DNA from: Aptenodytes patagonicus
Taxonomy: Eukaryota > Chordata > Aves > Sphenisciformes > Spheniscidae
Direction of reading: 5' to 3'
Length of the DNA stretch: 64,000 bases
Assembly: GCF_965638725.1 (NCBI RefSeq)
Contig: NC_134952.1
Location: 56,708,065 to 56,772,064, forward strand
Part shown: positions 13,218-37,300 of the stretch, piece by piece
How the letters are laid out: the number at the start of each line of letters is the position of its first letter
Numbering within the stretch: the stretch's first letter is position 1
The notes under the pieces: model-generated
The model's database searches: none
What the model was told of the DNA's origin: nothing
Seen by the model: only the letters and a program-made list of their open reading frames with translations
Position numbers and translations under genes: made by a program

Positions 13218-15539
13218 TACGTAGTGGAAATGCCTATTAAGAGCTTTGCTGTTGGTCTTGTACAATACTGGGCAAAAGGTACCTAAGAGGGGTTAAGAGA
13301 TGGTCCCCATCTGACTGGCAACTGGCTAATTTTTTCCCTTGCCAAAGGGATGATTTGTGTGTGGCATCTCCCAACCCTTGAGCTGATCAACCTAAGGCTG
13401 GTTTGATGTCAGCAAAATTCAGCTCGCAGCTTGAAAAGGGTATTGCCAGGGACAAGGCTGAATGCAAGAGATGAGTGGCTGCAAGACTGCACCTCTGAAG
13501 AGCTATGTTTCCCTGCCAAAGCAGGAGCGCAGGGCAGGGTTGAGCAGGAGGAGGGTGTTTTTCAGAGAAGTACAATTTGATATTTTCATTCCTGAGCTGC
13601 TGGGCAGAACAGGAGAGGAATGCACTACCTAACACAGGTACCGACATGTGCAGTTGTATGAAAGCAGAAGCTCGTGTAATTCAAAGGGGTTTGGATGAGT
13701 TGGGGGAGTAAGGTCAGAGGAAAGAGGGCACGCAGTAGAGGTGCGCAGGCTGAGCCATTTGCAGAATATTTCCCCAAGAGCTGGGCACCTCAGAGAGGAA
13801 GACAGGAAATGCGTTGTCCTTACTTTTCCAGAAGTGGCCATGGGGTCTTAGCAGAGCTGTTGCTGTCACTGCAGCAGGCTGGAGGGAAGCTGCCACCCGT
13901 CTGGCCGAAGCCCCGTGTTGTGAAATGGCCCAGCCATGGAGCTGGAGTACTCCTGGGCACCTGCTGGCCACAGCCGAAGGGGGAGGCAGGGAGCGTGGAG
14001 GGAGTCCTGGTGTGGGACCATTGCTGGAGAGCGGGGAGTGGTGGTTACTCTGTGTCCGATGCCGGATGCTGAGGAGCACAGCGAGTGTTGAGTGGAGGAG
14101 CTGGATAGCGGCAGGGAGATGCTGATGGGCAGCAGTCAATGCTCCATGGGGAGTGGGCAGAAGTCCTCCGGGGAGGCTTTTACTGGTGGCTCTGCCTTTG
14201 GGCCATGCCCTGCCCTCCCTGCCTGAAAGGCACTGAGAGCTCAGCAAGATTTTTCTCCCCCGCTTGCTTCCAGCAGGTGTGGAGAGAGGAGGTTTGCTCC
14301 TCGGAGTCCCCTTGTTGCCAAGGGGTAGCATTTGACTTGGCAGTGGTTCACGCCAAGGTGTTTGCAAAAGGATTAAAAATTAAAAAAAGAGAAAAAAAAG
14401 ACAGTGAAAACATGGTATGGTGCACAAACGTGCATGTCCTTTTGGAGTGGTGCTTAACTGTCTGTGGTGTTGCAGCTATTGTCACCTGGGTAGTAAGGGG
14501 AGAATGTGTCAGGCGGGGGGGGGCTTTTCCAAGGACACGTTTATTTCACTCCTGTGTAACCAGTTTTGCAAGGGGGTTCACTCCCCCGGGCTCTCCTGGT
14601 TCCCACAGAGCTGTTTTCTGCTGGGTCATTGGGCGAGGTGATTTATAGGAGATAGGATGAGCCAGATCTTGTTGGAGGTCCAGGCTAAGATGAGCACCCC
14701 TGTGTGACCCTCAGGTTTGGGAACTGCTTCTGCACTTGGGAAGACGTCAGCCCCAGGTTTATGTGCTCAGGGGACTGCCTGGAGAGGTTTGTGTTGGCGC
14801 TTGCTACTGCATGTCCCAGCCCTGTTTCATGGGGCGAGGGGGAAGGTCAGCAGCAGAAGCAGCACTTGATGTTGGCAGGCTGAACCCCCAGCTCCCAAAT
14901 CCCCCGAACCCGTCTCCAGCTTCACCAATGCAGACCGGCAGCGCTACCGTGCCCCAGCAGCTGGCTGAACTTCTTGCCCAGGGCATGGTGGCCCTGTGAT
15001 GTGACAGTGTCTCCAGCCACGTGGAAGTGCTGCTGGGCAGCCTGTTCCCCAGCCCTGCCGGTCAAGCCCAACCTCTAGGTGATGATGGCCAGGTGCTGCT
15101 GCGCTCCTGTCATGGAGGTGAGCATCTGGCACTAGAGCGGCCATGCACTTGTGGATCATTTTGATCTGTATTTCAGGTGCACAGGGATGTTTAGCAGTTT
15201 TTCCCAGGAAACTTCTACTTTTTCACAGGTTTCTTTGTGCACCTTTGGTAGCCTCCATCAGACTGTGAGCACTGGTGATGTATAATTTCCCAGGAATAAG
15301 GCTTTTCAGAATGAAGTTTTTAAGGTTTTCAATATTCAGCCTGGTCTGCCTGCTGCATTAAAAAAACCCCAAATCTATCATGACTTGTGGTATGATTTAT
15401 ATATCTTGCAAGAGAAAAATTTGTTTCACTTATCCTGAGCAGCCAAAGATGTGACAGCCCTTGAACAAAACATTGGCCTGTCATCTCCCAATTATCTGTG
15501 CAGCACAGTAGTTTTGATTACTGGGATCTGTGCTGTCCA

Positions 15540-15967
15540 TCTGAACCTGGAAGCAATAGAGGGGATTAAGCTGCGTGGGAACGATCGTTTGCCTGTGATG
15601 CAAGGCCAGGGAGAGTGAGCTTACAAGCATGTAAGAACAGAGCAGTACCAGTGCCTGTCTCTGCACACTGTGGCACGCGCTGCTGGAGCTACACCACTGT
15701 CCTGTGCTGTTTCCTGGGGGACTTGCTGGGTGGGTGGGATGTGGTGGGGGAGCAGAAACACAGTAGTGCTCAGCTGTACGTGAAGCCAAGTGATGTTCGA
15801 TAAATGCTGGCATAGTTTAAGGTCTGAGGACACGCTATTTGTGCTTTGTCAGACAAAGTTTGTCTCTTGGGAAATTATTGGATTTTTCATGGCTTTTGTG
15901 GATTTTTCATAGTGTCGTCATGTGCTAATGGACAGATTGTGCCCTGATAGGGAGTGTGGACCCTGCT
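15540..15967 (-). repeat. Local duplication, copy B (relic of an ADH intron 1/exon 2 border)
   Basis: On the minus strand this copy keeps the polypyrimidine-AG acceptor (CCTCTATTGCTTCCAG) and the first few bases of exon 2 (GTTCAGATG versus GTTATCAGATG in copy A), then diverges. It has about 110 extra bases relative to copy A (near 15610-15755). It suggests a former third ADH unit, or a partial duplication broken inside exon 2. Confidence 0.75.
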
Positions 15968-17815
15968 CATTCACAGGAAAGCACCAAAATGGAGGCTCAC
16001 ACAGAGCCGCTGCATGTGACCCTGAACCTACGTGGAGTATCTCAGCGTCAGAGAGCCTTTGGGAAGGTCTGTCAGAAACATGCTGCCCAGAGCTGCACAG
16101 TCACACGAACAAATTAATCTTCAGCTGAGTGTGAATGGGGATCTGCAGGGAGAAACACTCTAGGACAGTATTATTGGTCGTCCCCAGTCAGAAGCCACTT
16201 CATTCTTCCATGTGAAGACAGAACTAGATTGCTGCCTTATAAAATGTCCCTAGTAAGAATGATTTCATGGGTTTATTGTTTTGGACCCCAGCAACTATCC
16301 TAATAAAAGTAACAGCAGGTGTTTACTACGCTTGGCAGATTACAACAGAAATGTGCTTTGCATGATCCTGAAGAGGACAGAAGCGAGGAGGTTCGCTGTA
16401 CTTTATTCCCTAGCTCTATTTTTTTTTTTTTTCTTCTACTCTGAAGACTGCTGTTATATTCTCTACCCTTCATGCAATAGGGAATGCCTTGGGAAAAAAA
16501 CATGTATCTGGCATATGGAGGATACTTTACCGCTCTGTACTCCTTTCTGTCCTCACAAGCTAGGTTTAAACAAGCCTTCTTTGGTTAAGTCATGAGTTAA
16601 ACATACCTTAGCTGGTACAATAAACTAGCTTGGCCTCCACAGAAAACATTTTGTTAGAATACTCTGAGAATTGAGATATTATTATGCTCTTGTTTCTACT
16701 GAGTCCATGTTACTAGAGATGAGATCAGTTAAGTGGAATTAAACCCCCTCTCCTTCTATTTTGAATAGCGATCCAGTTCACACTGTTGGTTCACACACAA
16801 CCTGCCTTGAAAGAGATCAGAACTCTTCAGGTGAACTGCACCAGAAAAGAATTATTTTATGGTCCAGAAAAAATCTTCAGACCTCACTGCACAGGTAACC
16901 CCACAGAAACAAATGACTCAAGTTTGGGTCTTAATTGCTTTGTAAACTGAGTTTATTATACGTACACGTGTTTAAGGATCTTCTTCTGTTAAAGTCTAAT
17001 CTCTTGGTAAACTTATCCTCAAATCGTTAACCTAGCTGGGCTGCTCAAGGGCTCTTTCTGCTGACACAAACAAGTAAGTCATCATTAGCACACAGTCCCC
17101 TTACTTCACAGGCTCTTCTACTCAGCTACCGTGCATGCGAATGCCTGCAAGCTCTGATTAGTACTTTCAAAAGATAAGTCAACGTTGACCATGTTTGCCG
17201 AGATAGAAATAGCCTCTGTTCCTGTTTCCATGTTACAAACGCAGAAAGCAGTGAGATGCTTTATGTTTGATTTCTTGCAAACTGTTACCAGTTTCTTCCC
17301 ATTTACTCTGTATTCACATGTAAAGGTTAAGAAACCTCCCCTTTATTTAATGGAAACAAATAATGATGCACATTCCTATTTCTTCACGTTGTTTCCCAAG
17401 CATCAGCTGCACTTGTATAAATTGGCCAAAGATCTAAAACCATACTGATAAAACAACTAAAACATCCCCAAGGAAGAGGTACAAAGGTAAAAAAAACCAA
17501 ACCACAACACAGAGCAACACCACAGCAGTTTTATATAAAATGCTTGGAAGCGTTAATTTGGTAAAATATCCAGTGGTGAGACATTCTCCGGTACCTAAGT
17601 CTATGATTTACTGAAATTATTAATTCAAACACATGATCACCATAAATTTTAATCTCTGCAGTAATTTCCTTGCCTACCAGGTAATGGAATGCTAAAATCA
17701 TTCAGGATGGATACATAGTTCTGACCTAGAGCTTTACTGTGCTGAGCTGCATGCACAAATCTGTTAAGCTTGCGGTGCTATGAAGGCCCAAAGAAACAGT
17801 TTCCTTCATTTTCCG

Positions 17816-17821
17816 TTTATT
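17816..17821 (-). terminator. Candidate polyadenylation signal of ADH1
   Basis: TTTATT on the plus strand reads AATAAA on the minus strand, about 340 bases past the ADH1 stop codon. It is the first exact hexamer I found downstream of the stop. Transcript data would be needed to confirm its use. Confidence 0.4.
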
Positions 17822-18160
17822 AAAAGATAGCATATTAAAAGCCATTTTAAAAAAATCCAAACCTTTCATAACACCTGTGACAGCAGCAAGTCCTGTAATT
17901 CATAACTGGCTATTAAAAGAAAATTGCAGCACAATACAGAGGATTTAAAGCAAGAATCAGGAGAAAGGCAGGAGGAAAAAGATTATTTAATTTATAAACA
18001 CTGTGCTTGAAGTCTGGGGTTTAAGCTTGATCCTTGTATTCAAGGGTGGTGGTGGTAGACCTTTCAGAAACATCTTGGTTTGTATTTCATATCAGTTGTA
18101 TTGGAGGATACTGAAGTTCGTACTGGTGCTGAGCCATCTGCTGCTTAACAGTTGGGAATC

Positions 18161-30247
<12,087 letters not shown>

Positions 30248-31707
30248 GTTGACCGGTGCGTCTGTTTCGAATCTTGCCACCGCTGATTTCTTGCACCAAG
30301 AATTCAGTCAGCTGCAAAGCAGTCAGGTTGCTGATACCCCAAGTCCAGTCCAATACACTGGAAGCCGGTCTTGTGAAGTGCCCCTGCGAGTGCACTGCTG
30401 TGCCCTTTTAGCCAAGCCTCCCAGCTCAGAGTCCCACCCCTTAATCAGCCAAAGCGCTAGAAAGAAAATAAACCATCCATCTGCTGAAACCTCACTCTTT
30501 ACAGTGCTTCTGTCTTCCCGATTCCTTTGTCACGCTCTTCCCCACCCTTTTCGCATCCCACCTATGGTTGCCCTCAATATCACGGGAAGAAAGCAAAAGC
30601 CCTGGCTGGAAGCTGTCCCCTCTTTCCACCTCCCTGGGAGGCTGCCCTCGAAACCCACTGCTCTCAGTGGCACTGTAGGTGCAAAGAGAAAAGGGGAGAG
30701 TGGCTCTTGAATTCACAGCAGCGGGGACGCCATGAGAACATGAAGGCTTTGCTGAATTACTTTGGTGACACTCATAAGAGCCCAGCTGATATACGAAAAC
30801 ATGCTATTGTGCAAGCTGCTTAAGAAACATACACTGTATACACAGGCTGCGGCTGTACCTGCTCCTGATGCCTTAGTTTTACAGTCTGGCTACTCATTAA
30901 TCTGTTGGAATGGCTTCCAGTGACCAGTGACCAAGGACAACGTGCCGATCGTGCTGATGGGAAAACAAAAATCAGTAAGTCAGCAAGAAGTGCTGCAAGA
31001 GGATGAACTTTTCTTAACACGTGCAACACCCTGCTCGATTTGCGAGTGATTGCCTGACCTGTTAGTTCCATCAACACCCGCAAGCGCAGGCCCCATCGCT
31101 GCTCACGTGCCCACATACTTACCCTCTCCTGGCACAACGTCCTGGTGCAAGGGATTGGGTGGAGGTCAGCACTGCATGCCTGTGGATTTCAAGCCTCATC
31201 TATTTTCAAATTATACCCAGCATTCTGAAATCAAGATTTTTCCTTCTGAAACAAGCAAAAAAGAGATAAAATACTGCATATAACCTGACTAGTAATTACT
31301 AAGTACAGCACTCTCTCAGGTTTACCTGTATGACTGTAATTAATTTAAGAATGGGTACAGGAAGAGGAAGCAGGGAGAAATGTGGTAGATGTATGTAACC
31401 TCAGGTAGGTACTTCAGGGACAGCAGGGCGTTCTAGTGGCCTCAGAGACGCAACTCCAGCCTGCCGGGGACGCAAGCTGTGTTTGGCCAGGGCTAGAAGA
31501 ACAGAGGTCAAGAACCCCTGCTAAACAATTTCAAAGACCCGCAGAGCAAAAAGGAGAGTCTGGCCTGAGGCTTCCTACAGAAAAAGGCTAATGGAGTCCA
31601 CAGATGATGACCTGTCTCGCATGTGGAGAATGGCAGACCTCAGGGTATTCATCCATACAGTCTGCTCTGCTCTTTTGAAACTAAGCTTCTCTCCCCATTC
31701 CCACAAG
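30248..31707. other. ADH1 upstream region
   Basis: This stretch holds the probable ADH1 5' untranslated region and promoter, then sequence in which I recognise no further gene. The open frames are short or lack splice support. Confidence 0.45.
30340..30460 (-). promoter_or_regulatory. Possible ADH1 proximal promoter
   Basis: Upstream of the ADH1 start codon the minus strand has GGCTAAAAGGG (30399-30409), a TATA-like element, preceded by a GGGGTGGGA box (30432-30440). A CCAAT lies on the plus strand at 30350-30354. The initiation site is not determinable from sequence, and the assignment rests on position and weak motifs. Confidence 0.3.
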
Positions 31708-33592
31708 AATCATAGAATCATAGAATCATTTAGGTCGGAAAAGACCTTTAAGATCATCAAGTCCAACCGTTAACCTAACACTGCCAAATCTGCCACTAAA
31801 CCATGTCCCTCAGCACCACATCTACACGTCTTTTAAATACCTCCAGGGATGGGGACTCCACCACTTCCCTGGGCAGCCTGTTCCAATGTTTAACCACTCC
31901 TTCAGTAAAGAAATTTTTCCTCACGTCTGATCTAAACCTCCCCTGGCGCAACTTGAGGCCATTTCCTCTCGTCCTGTCGCCAGTTACTTGGGAGAAGAGA
32001 CCAACACCCACCTCGCTACAACCTCCTTTCAGGTAGTTGTAGAGAGCAATGAGGTCTCCCCTCAGCCTCCTTTTCTCCAGGCTAAACAACCCCAGTTCCC
32101 TCAGCCGCTCCTCATCAGACTTGTGCTCCAGACCCCTCACCAGCCTCGTTGCCCTTCTCTGGACACGCTCCAGCACCTCGACGTCCTTCTTGTAGTGAGG
32201 GGCCCAAAACTGAACACGGTATTCGAGGTGCAGCCTCACCAGTGCCGAGTACAGGGGCACAATCACTTCCCTCCTCCTGCTGGCCACACTATTTCTGATA
32301 CAGGCCAGGATGCCATTGGCCTTCTTGGCCGCCTGGGCACACTGCCGGCTCATGTTCAGCCGGCTGTCAACCAGCACCCCCAGGTTCTTTTCCCAGAGGC
32401 AGCTTTCCAGCCACTCTTCCCCAAGCCTGTAGCGCTGCATGGGGTTGTTGTGGCCAAAGTGCAGGACCCAGCACTTGGCCTTGTTGAACCTCATACAATT
32501 GGTCTGGGCCCATCGATCCAGCCTGTCCAGGTCCCTCTGCAGAGCCTTCCTACCCTCGAGCAGATCAACGCTCCCGCCCAACTTGGTGCTGTCTGCAAAC
32601 TTACTGAGGGTGCACTTGATCTCCTCGTCCAGATCATTGATAAAGATATTAAACAGAACTGGCCCAAATACTGAGCCCTGGGGAACACCACTTGTGACCG
32701 GCCGCCAACTGGATTTAACTCCACTCACCTCAACTCTTTGGGCCCGGCCGTCCAGCCGGTTTTTGACCCAGCGAAGAGTACACAGGTCCAAGCCATAGGC
32801 AGCCAGTTTCTCCAGGAGAATGCTGTGGGAGACGGTGTCAAAGGCTTTACTGAAGTCCAGGTAGACCACATCCACAGCCTTTCCCTCATCCACTAAGCGG
32901 GTCACCTGGTCATAGAAGGAGATCAGGTTGGTCAAGCAGGACCTGCCTTTCATAAACCCATGCTGACTGGGCCTGATCCCCTGGTTGTCTTGTATGTGCT
33001 GCGTGATGGCACTCAAGATTATCTGCTCCATAATCTTCCCTGGCACCGAGGTCAGGCTGACAGGCCTGTAGTTCCCCAGATCCTCCCTCCAGCCCTTCTT
33101 GTAGATGGGCGTCACATTTGCTAACCTCCAGTCAACTGGGACCTCCCCGGTTAGCCAGGACTGCTGATAAAGGATTGAAAGTGGCTTGGTGAGCACCTCC
33201 GCCAGCTCCCTCAGTACCCTTGGCTGGATCCCATCCGGCCCCATGGACCTGTGTGTGTCTAAGTGGTGTGGCAGGTCGCTAACCATTTCCCCTTGGATTA
33301 TGGGGGCTTCATTCTGCTCCCCATCCCTGTCTTCCAGCTCAGGGGGCTGGGTACCCCAAGAACAATTCGTCTTACTATTAAAGACTGAGGCAAAGAAGGC
33401 ATTGAGTACCTCAGCCTTTTCCTCATCCTTTGTCACTGTGTTTCCCCCCACATCCAATAAAGGATGGAGATTCTCCTTAGCCCTCCTTTTGTTGCTAATG
33501 TATTTATAGAAACATTTTTTCTTGTCTTTTACGGCAGTAGCCAGATTAAGTTCTAGTTGGGCTTTGGCCCTTCTACTTTTCTCCCTGCATAA

Positions 33593-33597
33593 CCTCA
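33593..33597. repeat. Target-site duplication, left copy
   Basis: CCTCA, matching 34147-34151 on the other side of the LTR. Joined across the insertion, the CR1 sequence is continuous. Confidence 0.9.
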
Positions 33598-34146
33598 CGT
33601 TTTGGCTTAACCTCAGTCGGCAACTGAGTACCACACAACTGCTCGCTCACTCCCCCCCCGGCCCCGCCCCAGTGGGATGGGGGAGAGAATTGGAAGAGTA
33701 GAAGTGAGGAAAACTCATAAGTTGAGATAAAAACAGTTTAATAATTGAAATAAAGTAATAATAACAATAATAATAATAATAATACACAAAGCAAGTGATG
33801 CACAATGCCATTGCTCACCACCCACTGACCGATGCCCAGCCAGTCCCCGAGCAGCGGCCCCCCCCGGCCAGCTTCCCCCATTTTATGTACTGAGCATGAC
33901 GTCACATGGTATGGAATGTCCCTTTGGCCAGTTTGGCTGTGCCCCCTCCCAGCTTCTTGTGCACCTCCAGCCTTCTCAGTTGGTAGAGCATGGGAAACTA
34001 AAACATCCTTGACTAGCGTTAGCATTACCTGGCAACAACTAAAACATCGGTGTGTTATCAACTTTGTTCTCCTCCTAAATCCAAAACACAGCACTGTACC
34101 AGCTACTAGGAAGGAAATTAACTCTATCCCTGCCGAAACCAGGACA
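33598..34146. mobile_element. Solo LTR of an avian endogenous retrovirus (copy 2), nested in CR1
   Basis: 549 bases, in reverse orientation relative to the copy at 1116-1663, ending GAAACCAGGACA on the plus strand. The left terminal TG has become CG. It is flanked by the exact 5-base duplication CCTCA. It splits the CR1 frame between DVVR and LCREK, so it arrived after the CR1. The AAT triplet run near 33755-33785 is part of the element. No internal retroviral genes are present, as expected for LTR-LTR recombination. Confidence 0.93.
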
Positions 34147-34151
34147 CCTCA
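34147..34151. repeat. Target-site duplication, right copy
   Basis: CCTCA, the partner of 33593-33597. Confidence 0.9.
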
Positions 34152-34345
34152 CGACATCCTTGTAGTCCTCCTGAGTTGCCTGCCCCTTCTTCCAAAGGTC
34201 ATAAACTCTCCTTTTTCTCCTGAGTTCCAGCCAAAGCTCTCTGTTCAGCCAGGCTGGTCTTCTTCCCCGCCAGCTCGTCTTTCGGCACACGGGGATGGCT
34301 TGCTCCTGCACCTTTAAGATTTCCTTCCAGAAATTTCGCCTGCTA

Positions 34346-37300
34346 AGGTAATCTCAAAGTTCATAGGGAAACTAATTTCATAAATGTATTGATTTATGAT
34401 AATGCTGCAGATAAGCTATGACTGCTCGCAGTATAGCAGATACCGCATGTTGTGCTTACAAACCTTCCGAACTGTATAGTCTTTGTGGCACATCTAAGGT
34501 AGAGGAGCCTCAGATAAGCCCTGTGTTGGCCAAGCTCACACATGGACACTATGACTCTAACCATGTGGATTTTATCTAGATGGAAGTAACAACTGATTTC
34601 TCCTGCATACTGCTTACAGCAATGAGCTGACAAAATATATTGTTTGGTTACACAAAATTGGCCAGTTTACCTTGTATTCTCCCTCAAGAAGCTGCTTGAA
34701 CATGGGCTTGTTACCACCTTGCTCTGAGCCCCCTTTCCCACCAGCCAGTCAGCAGAGACCTCATGCTGCAACGCTGACACATCAGTTGGGAAAGACCACA
34801 CATATGGATGGTCAACCTCAAAAAGCAAAAAAGACTCATTCCTCTCCCAGCTAGAGGAAAATCTCCTCCCTGACTCCCTGCACACCCCATATACCCATAC
34901 ATCTCTGACCTGAGAGTGGAGTGACGGCTAAAGACCTCAGAGCAGAAGGCTGGGCACCTCTGGGAAAGTGTAGGCAATACCACTATCACAGAGGATGCCT
35001 TGTCATGTCAAGTTGAAAATTTTTGAGGTGTGGTGCAATTAAAAGATTGGTAGCGTAATACAAAATGTCAACACAAAAATAATGTATATAAAAAACCCTC
35101 TAAATTCTCCAGGCCAGTAAGGCCTTCAAGGCAGAAGACACATTCTGTGTACTCTGCGTTGAAATACATCCAAAACAACGTGACTTACCTTCCTGTAATG
35201 TGCTGACAGTTTTACAAAGCCTAGAAAAACTTGTATCAGAATGAAGTATTTCTAGTCCAGTCTATTCCTTGACAGTTACTTTTCTCCTTTCCTCCCTTCT
35301 TCTAAAGTTCCCATCCCTTTTCCTTATCAGTCTCTTCTCTGATCCCTTTATGTTTCCTTTCCCCTCAAAACTCTCCTCTTCAGCTATACGCACATCAAGT
35401 CCATGAAATGTTTTTTTCAGGGAATGGAGCTGAGGCCATCTGGAAACCACCTCCTTTGGCCAGAGTGGGTACCTCCAACTGGGAACACTGGGCAGTGGAT
35501 CCTGTCTGCAGCCTGTGCTGGGGTAGGAGGCACAGTCTTTAGGAAGAAGGTGGCAAGAAAAAGGACTGCACGTGGCACCAGTGAAACACAAGACAACTTG
35601 CATAACTCTGTTGCAGAAGCTGCTTTATTTGCATTGCTCTGCCAGATTGCTCAAGATGCTCAGGCTCGAGGCGTACAGCGGCCCTCGCACGCAGGGAAAG
35701 TACAGTGCTGCCCCTTTACGACTCGCTCGTACAGGCCCTCAAGCTCAACGCTTTGCTCTGATACTTGCCAGAAAATACTTAAAGGATCCCTAGACCCCAT
35801 CCTCTCCCCTTTTAGAGCAGTTCACTGTGAAGAGAATTTTTCTTTATGCTTATCTAGGTATTGTATTCCTTCTTACACAATTAAAATATGATACATAATT
35901 CCTTCATCAGCTTTTTATCTCACTTTGTCCAACTGAACATGTGGAACTAATATTCTCTCTCCAGTGATTTATCAACCTCAGCAGATCCCAGTGAAATGTA
36001 GCAACAGAGGCAGAAGAGAAAGAACACCTTGGAGTTGTTAATGGCTGGTGAGCTTGCACACAAAAGAAGTTAGGAGCAGCGAACAAAGGCCCGTTGATGC
36101 AACTCCAGGTCGTCTTTACCTGGGGACTGTCACTTGGGCAAAGGACATGAAACGTTGACCATGCTCAGCAGACTGTAGCCATAGCTAGTTTCTGACTACA
36201 GGCGCTTGTAGTGAAAGGTGATTCTTCTTTACTTCCACTTCACAGGCAGTACAGCCTGCTTCCCACTCCTCACTCCTATCAGAGCTGAGCAGCCTCGCAT
36301 CGCTTGCTTTCCTGAATCAATGCATGAAGTTGACTCCAGGTAAAGAGAGCTAGCGGTTTCTGAAACAGCCTTCTTTTCACATAAACAAAATTGGTTCTTC
36401 TGCACTGAACCTGACCCAATTTAACAGGAGAATATTATAATCACAGCTCAAGTGACTTAACTCTTTACAGAAAAAAGCTTTTAAGGGCAGTTATGCATCG
36501 CAGTTTTTAGTGGCAACTATACATTCTGCCCCACAAATAATAAAATGCCTATTAGCTTTAGCTAATACTTAAGCATTTTTTTAAATAGGTTACTTTTTCC
36601 TGCATCTACACTATTAATATTTATTTTTAAGCTTACCAAAGTACATGTATGTTTCTTTTTAGACAGTGATTTAGCTGTTAAAAGATAAATAAGGAAATAT
36701 AGTTTTAGCCTTCTGGAGGGTCTTTAAGTTGAAAATTCAGCATTTCTTCCTACTGCGTGATAGCAATTTCCAAGTTACTCTTTCACGAGTCACTTCTTAC
36801 TCTTCAGAACCTGATAAGCACAAAAGGTTCAGCTCTGGGTTCCACAGGTTAGTGGTAGATAGAAAAAAAAATGCAACATTTCTGAAGTCCCACCCTACAC
36901 AGTACAGAAGCTGTGACTGCTCAACCCCTTTGTATTTTTCCACCTGCACATTTAAGGATGTCCAAAGGATTAGGTACATGAAACACCGCAGGTGCTCATT
37001 AGTATGAAGTGCAGAGGTAAAATGGAGCAGCAGGTAAGAGTCAGAGCTAGCATGCATGGCAGGTCAAATTAAACCCGTTCAAACAGCTTAGGGATCATAT
37101 CTGAAGATTATACAAATGTGCAGGACAAGGCAATAAGCAAGCACGGGATGATGACGTGCAGTTTTGTGAGAACATAAACAAAGACTTCCCAAAATAAACA
37201 CCAATAGCTTCCCAGAACACAGAGAAAATAAGTCAATTGCTCATGGGACAGTGCCTTATTCATTTTAGTCAGCTGAAGAACAAAAGCCAAAGGTGGAAGC

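Larger units (their letters stand above)
31708..34345 (-). mobile_element. CR1 LINE with long ORF2 remnant, interrupted by an LTR
   Basis: The 3' end is marked by ATCATAGA units at 31708. The minus frame from 33634 to 31796 is open for 612 codons and covers the reverse transcriptase and C-terminal domain ([33 protein letters not shown]). The endonuclease domain is missing, so the element is 5'-truncated near 34345. The linker before the reverse transcriptase (RRPAWLNRELWLELRRKRRV) lies at about 34150-34311, beyond the inserted LTR. The catalytic motif normally FADD reads FADS; the serine codon is at 32588-32590. The copy is therefore predicted inactive. The 5' limit is approximate. Confidence 0.95.

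Noticed and set aside
31988-32674. 228-codon plus-strand open frame
   Set aside because: It is antisense to the CR1 reverse transcriptase frame. Similar antisense frames occur over the other CR1 copies (3001-3582, 25775-26179).
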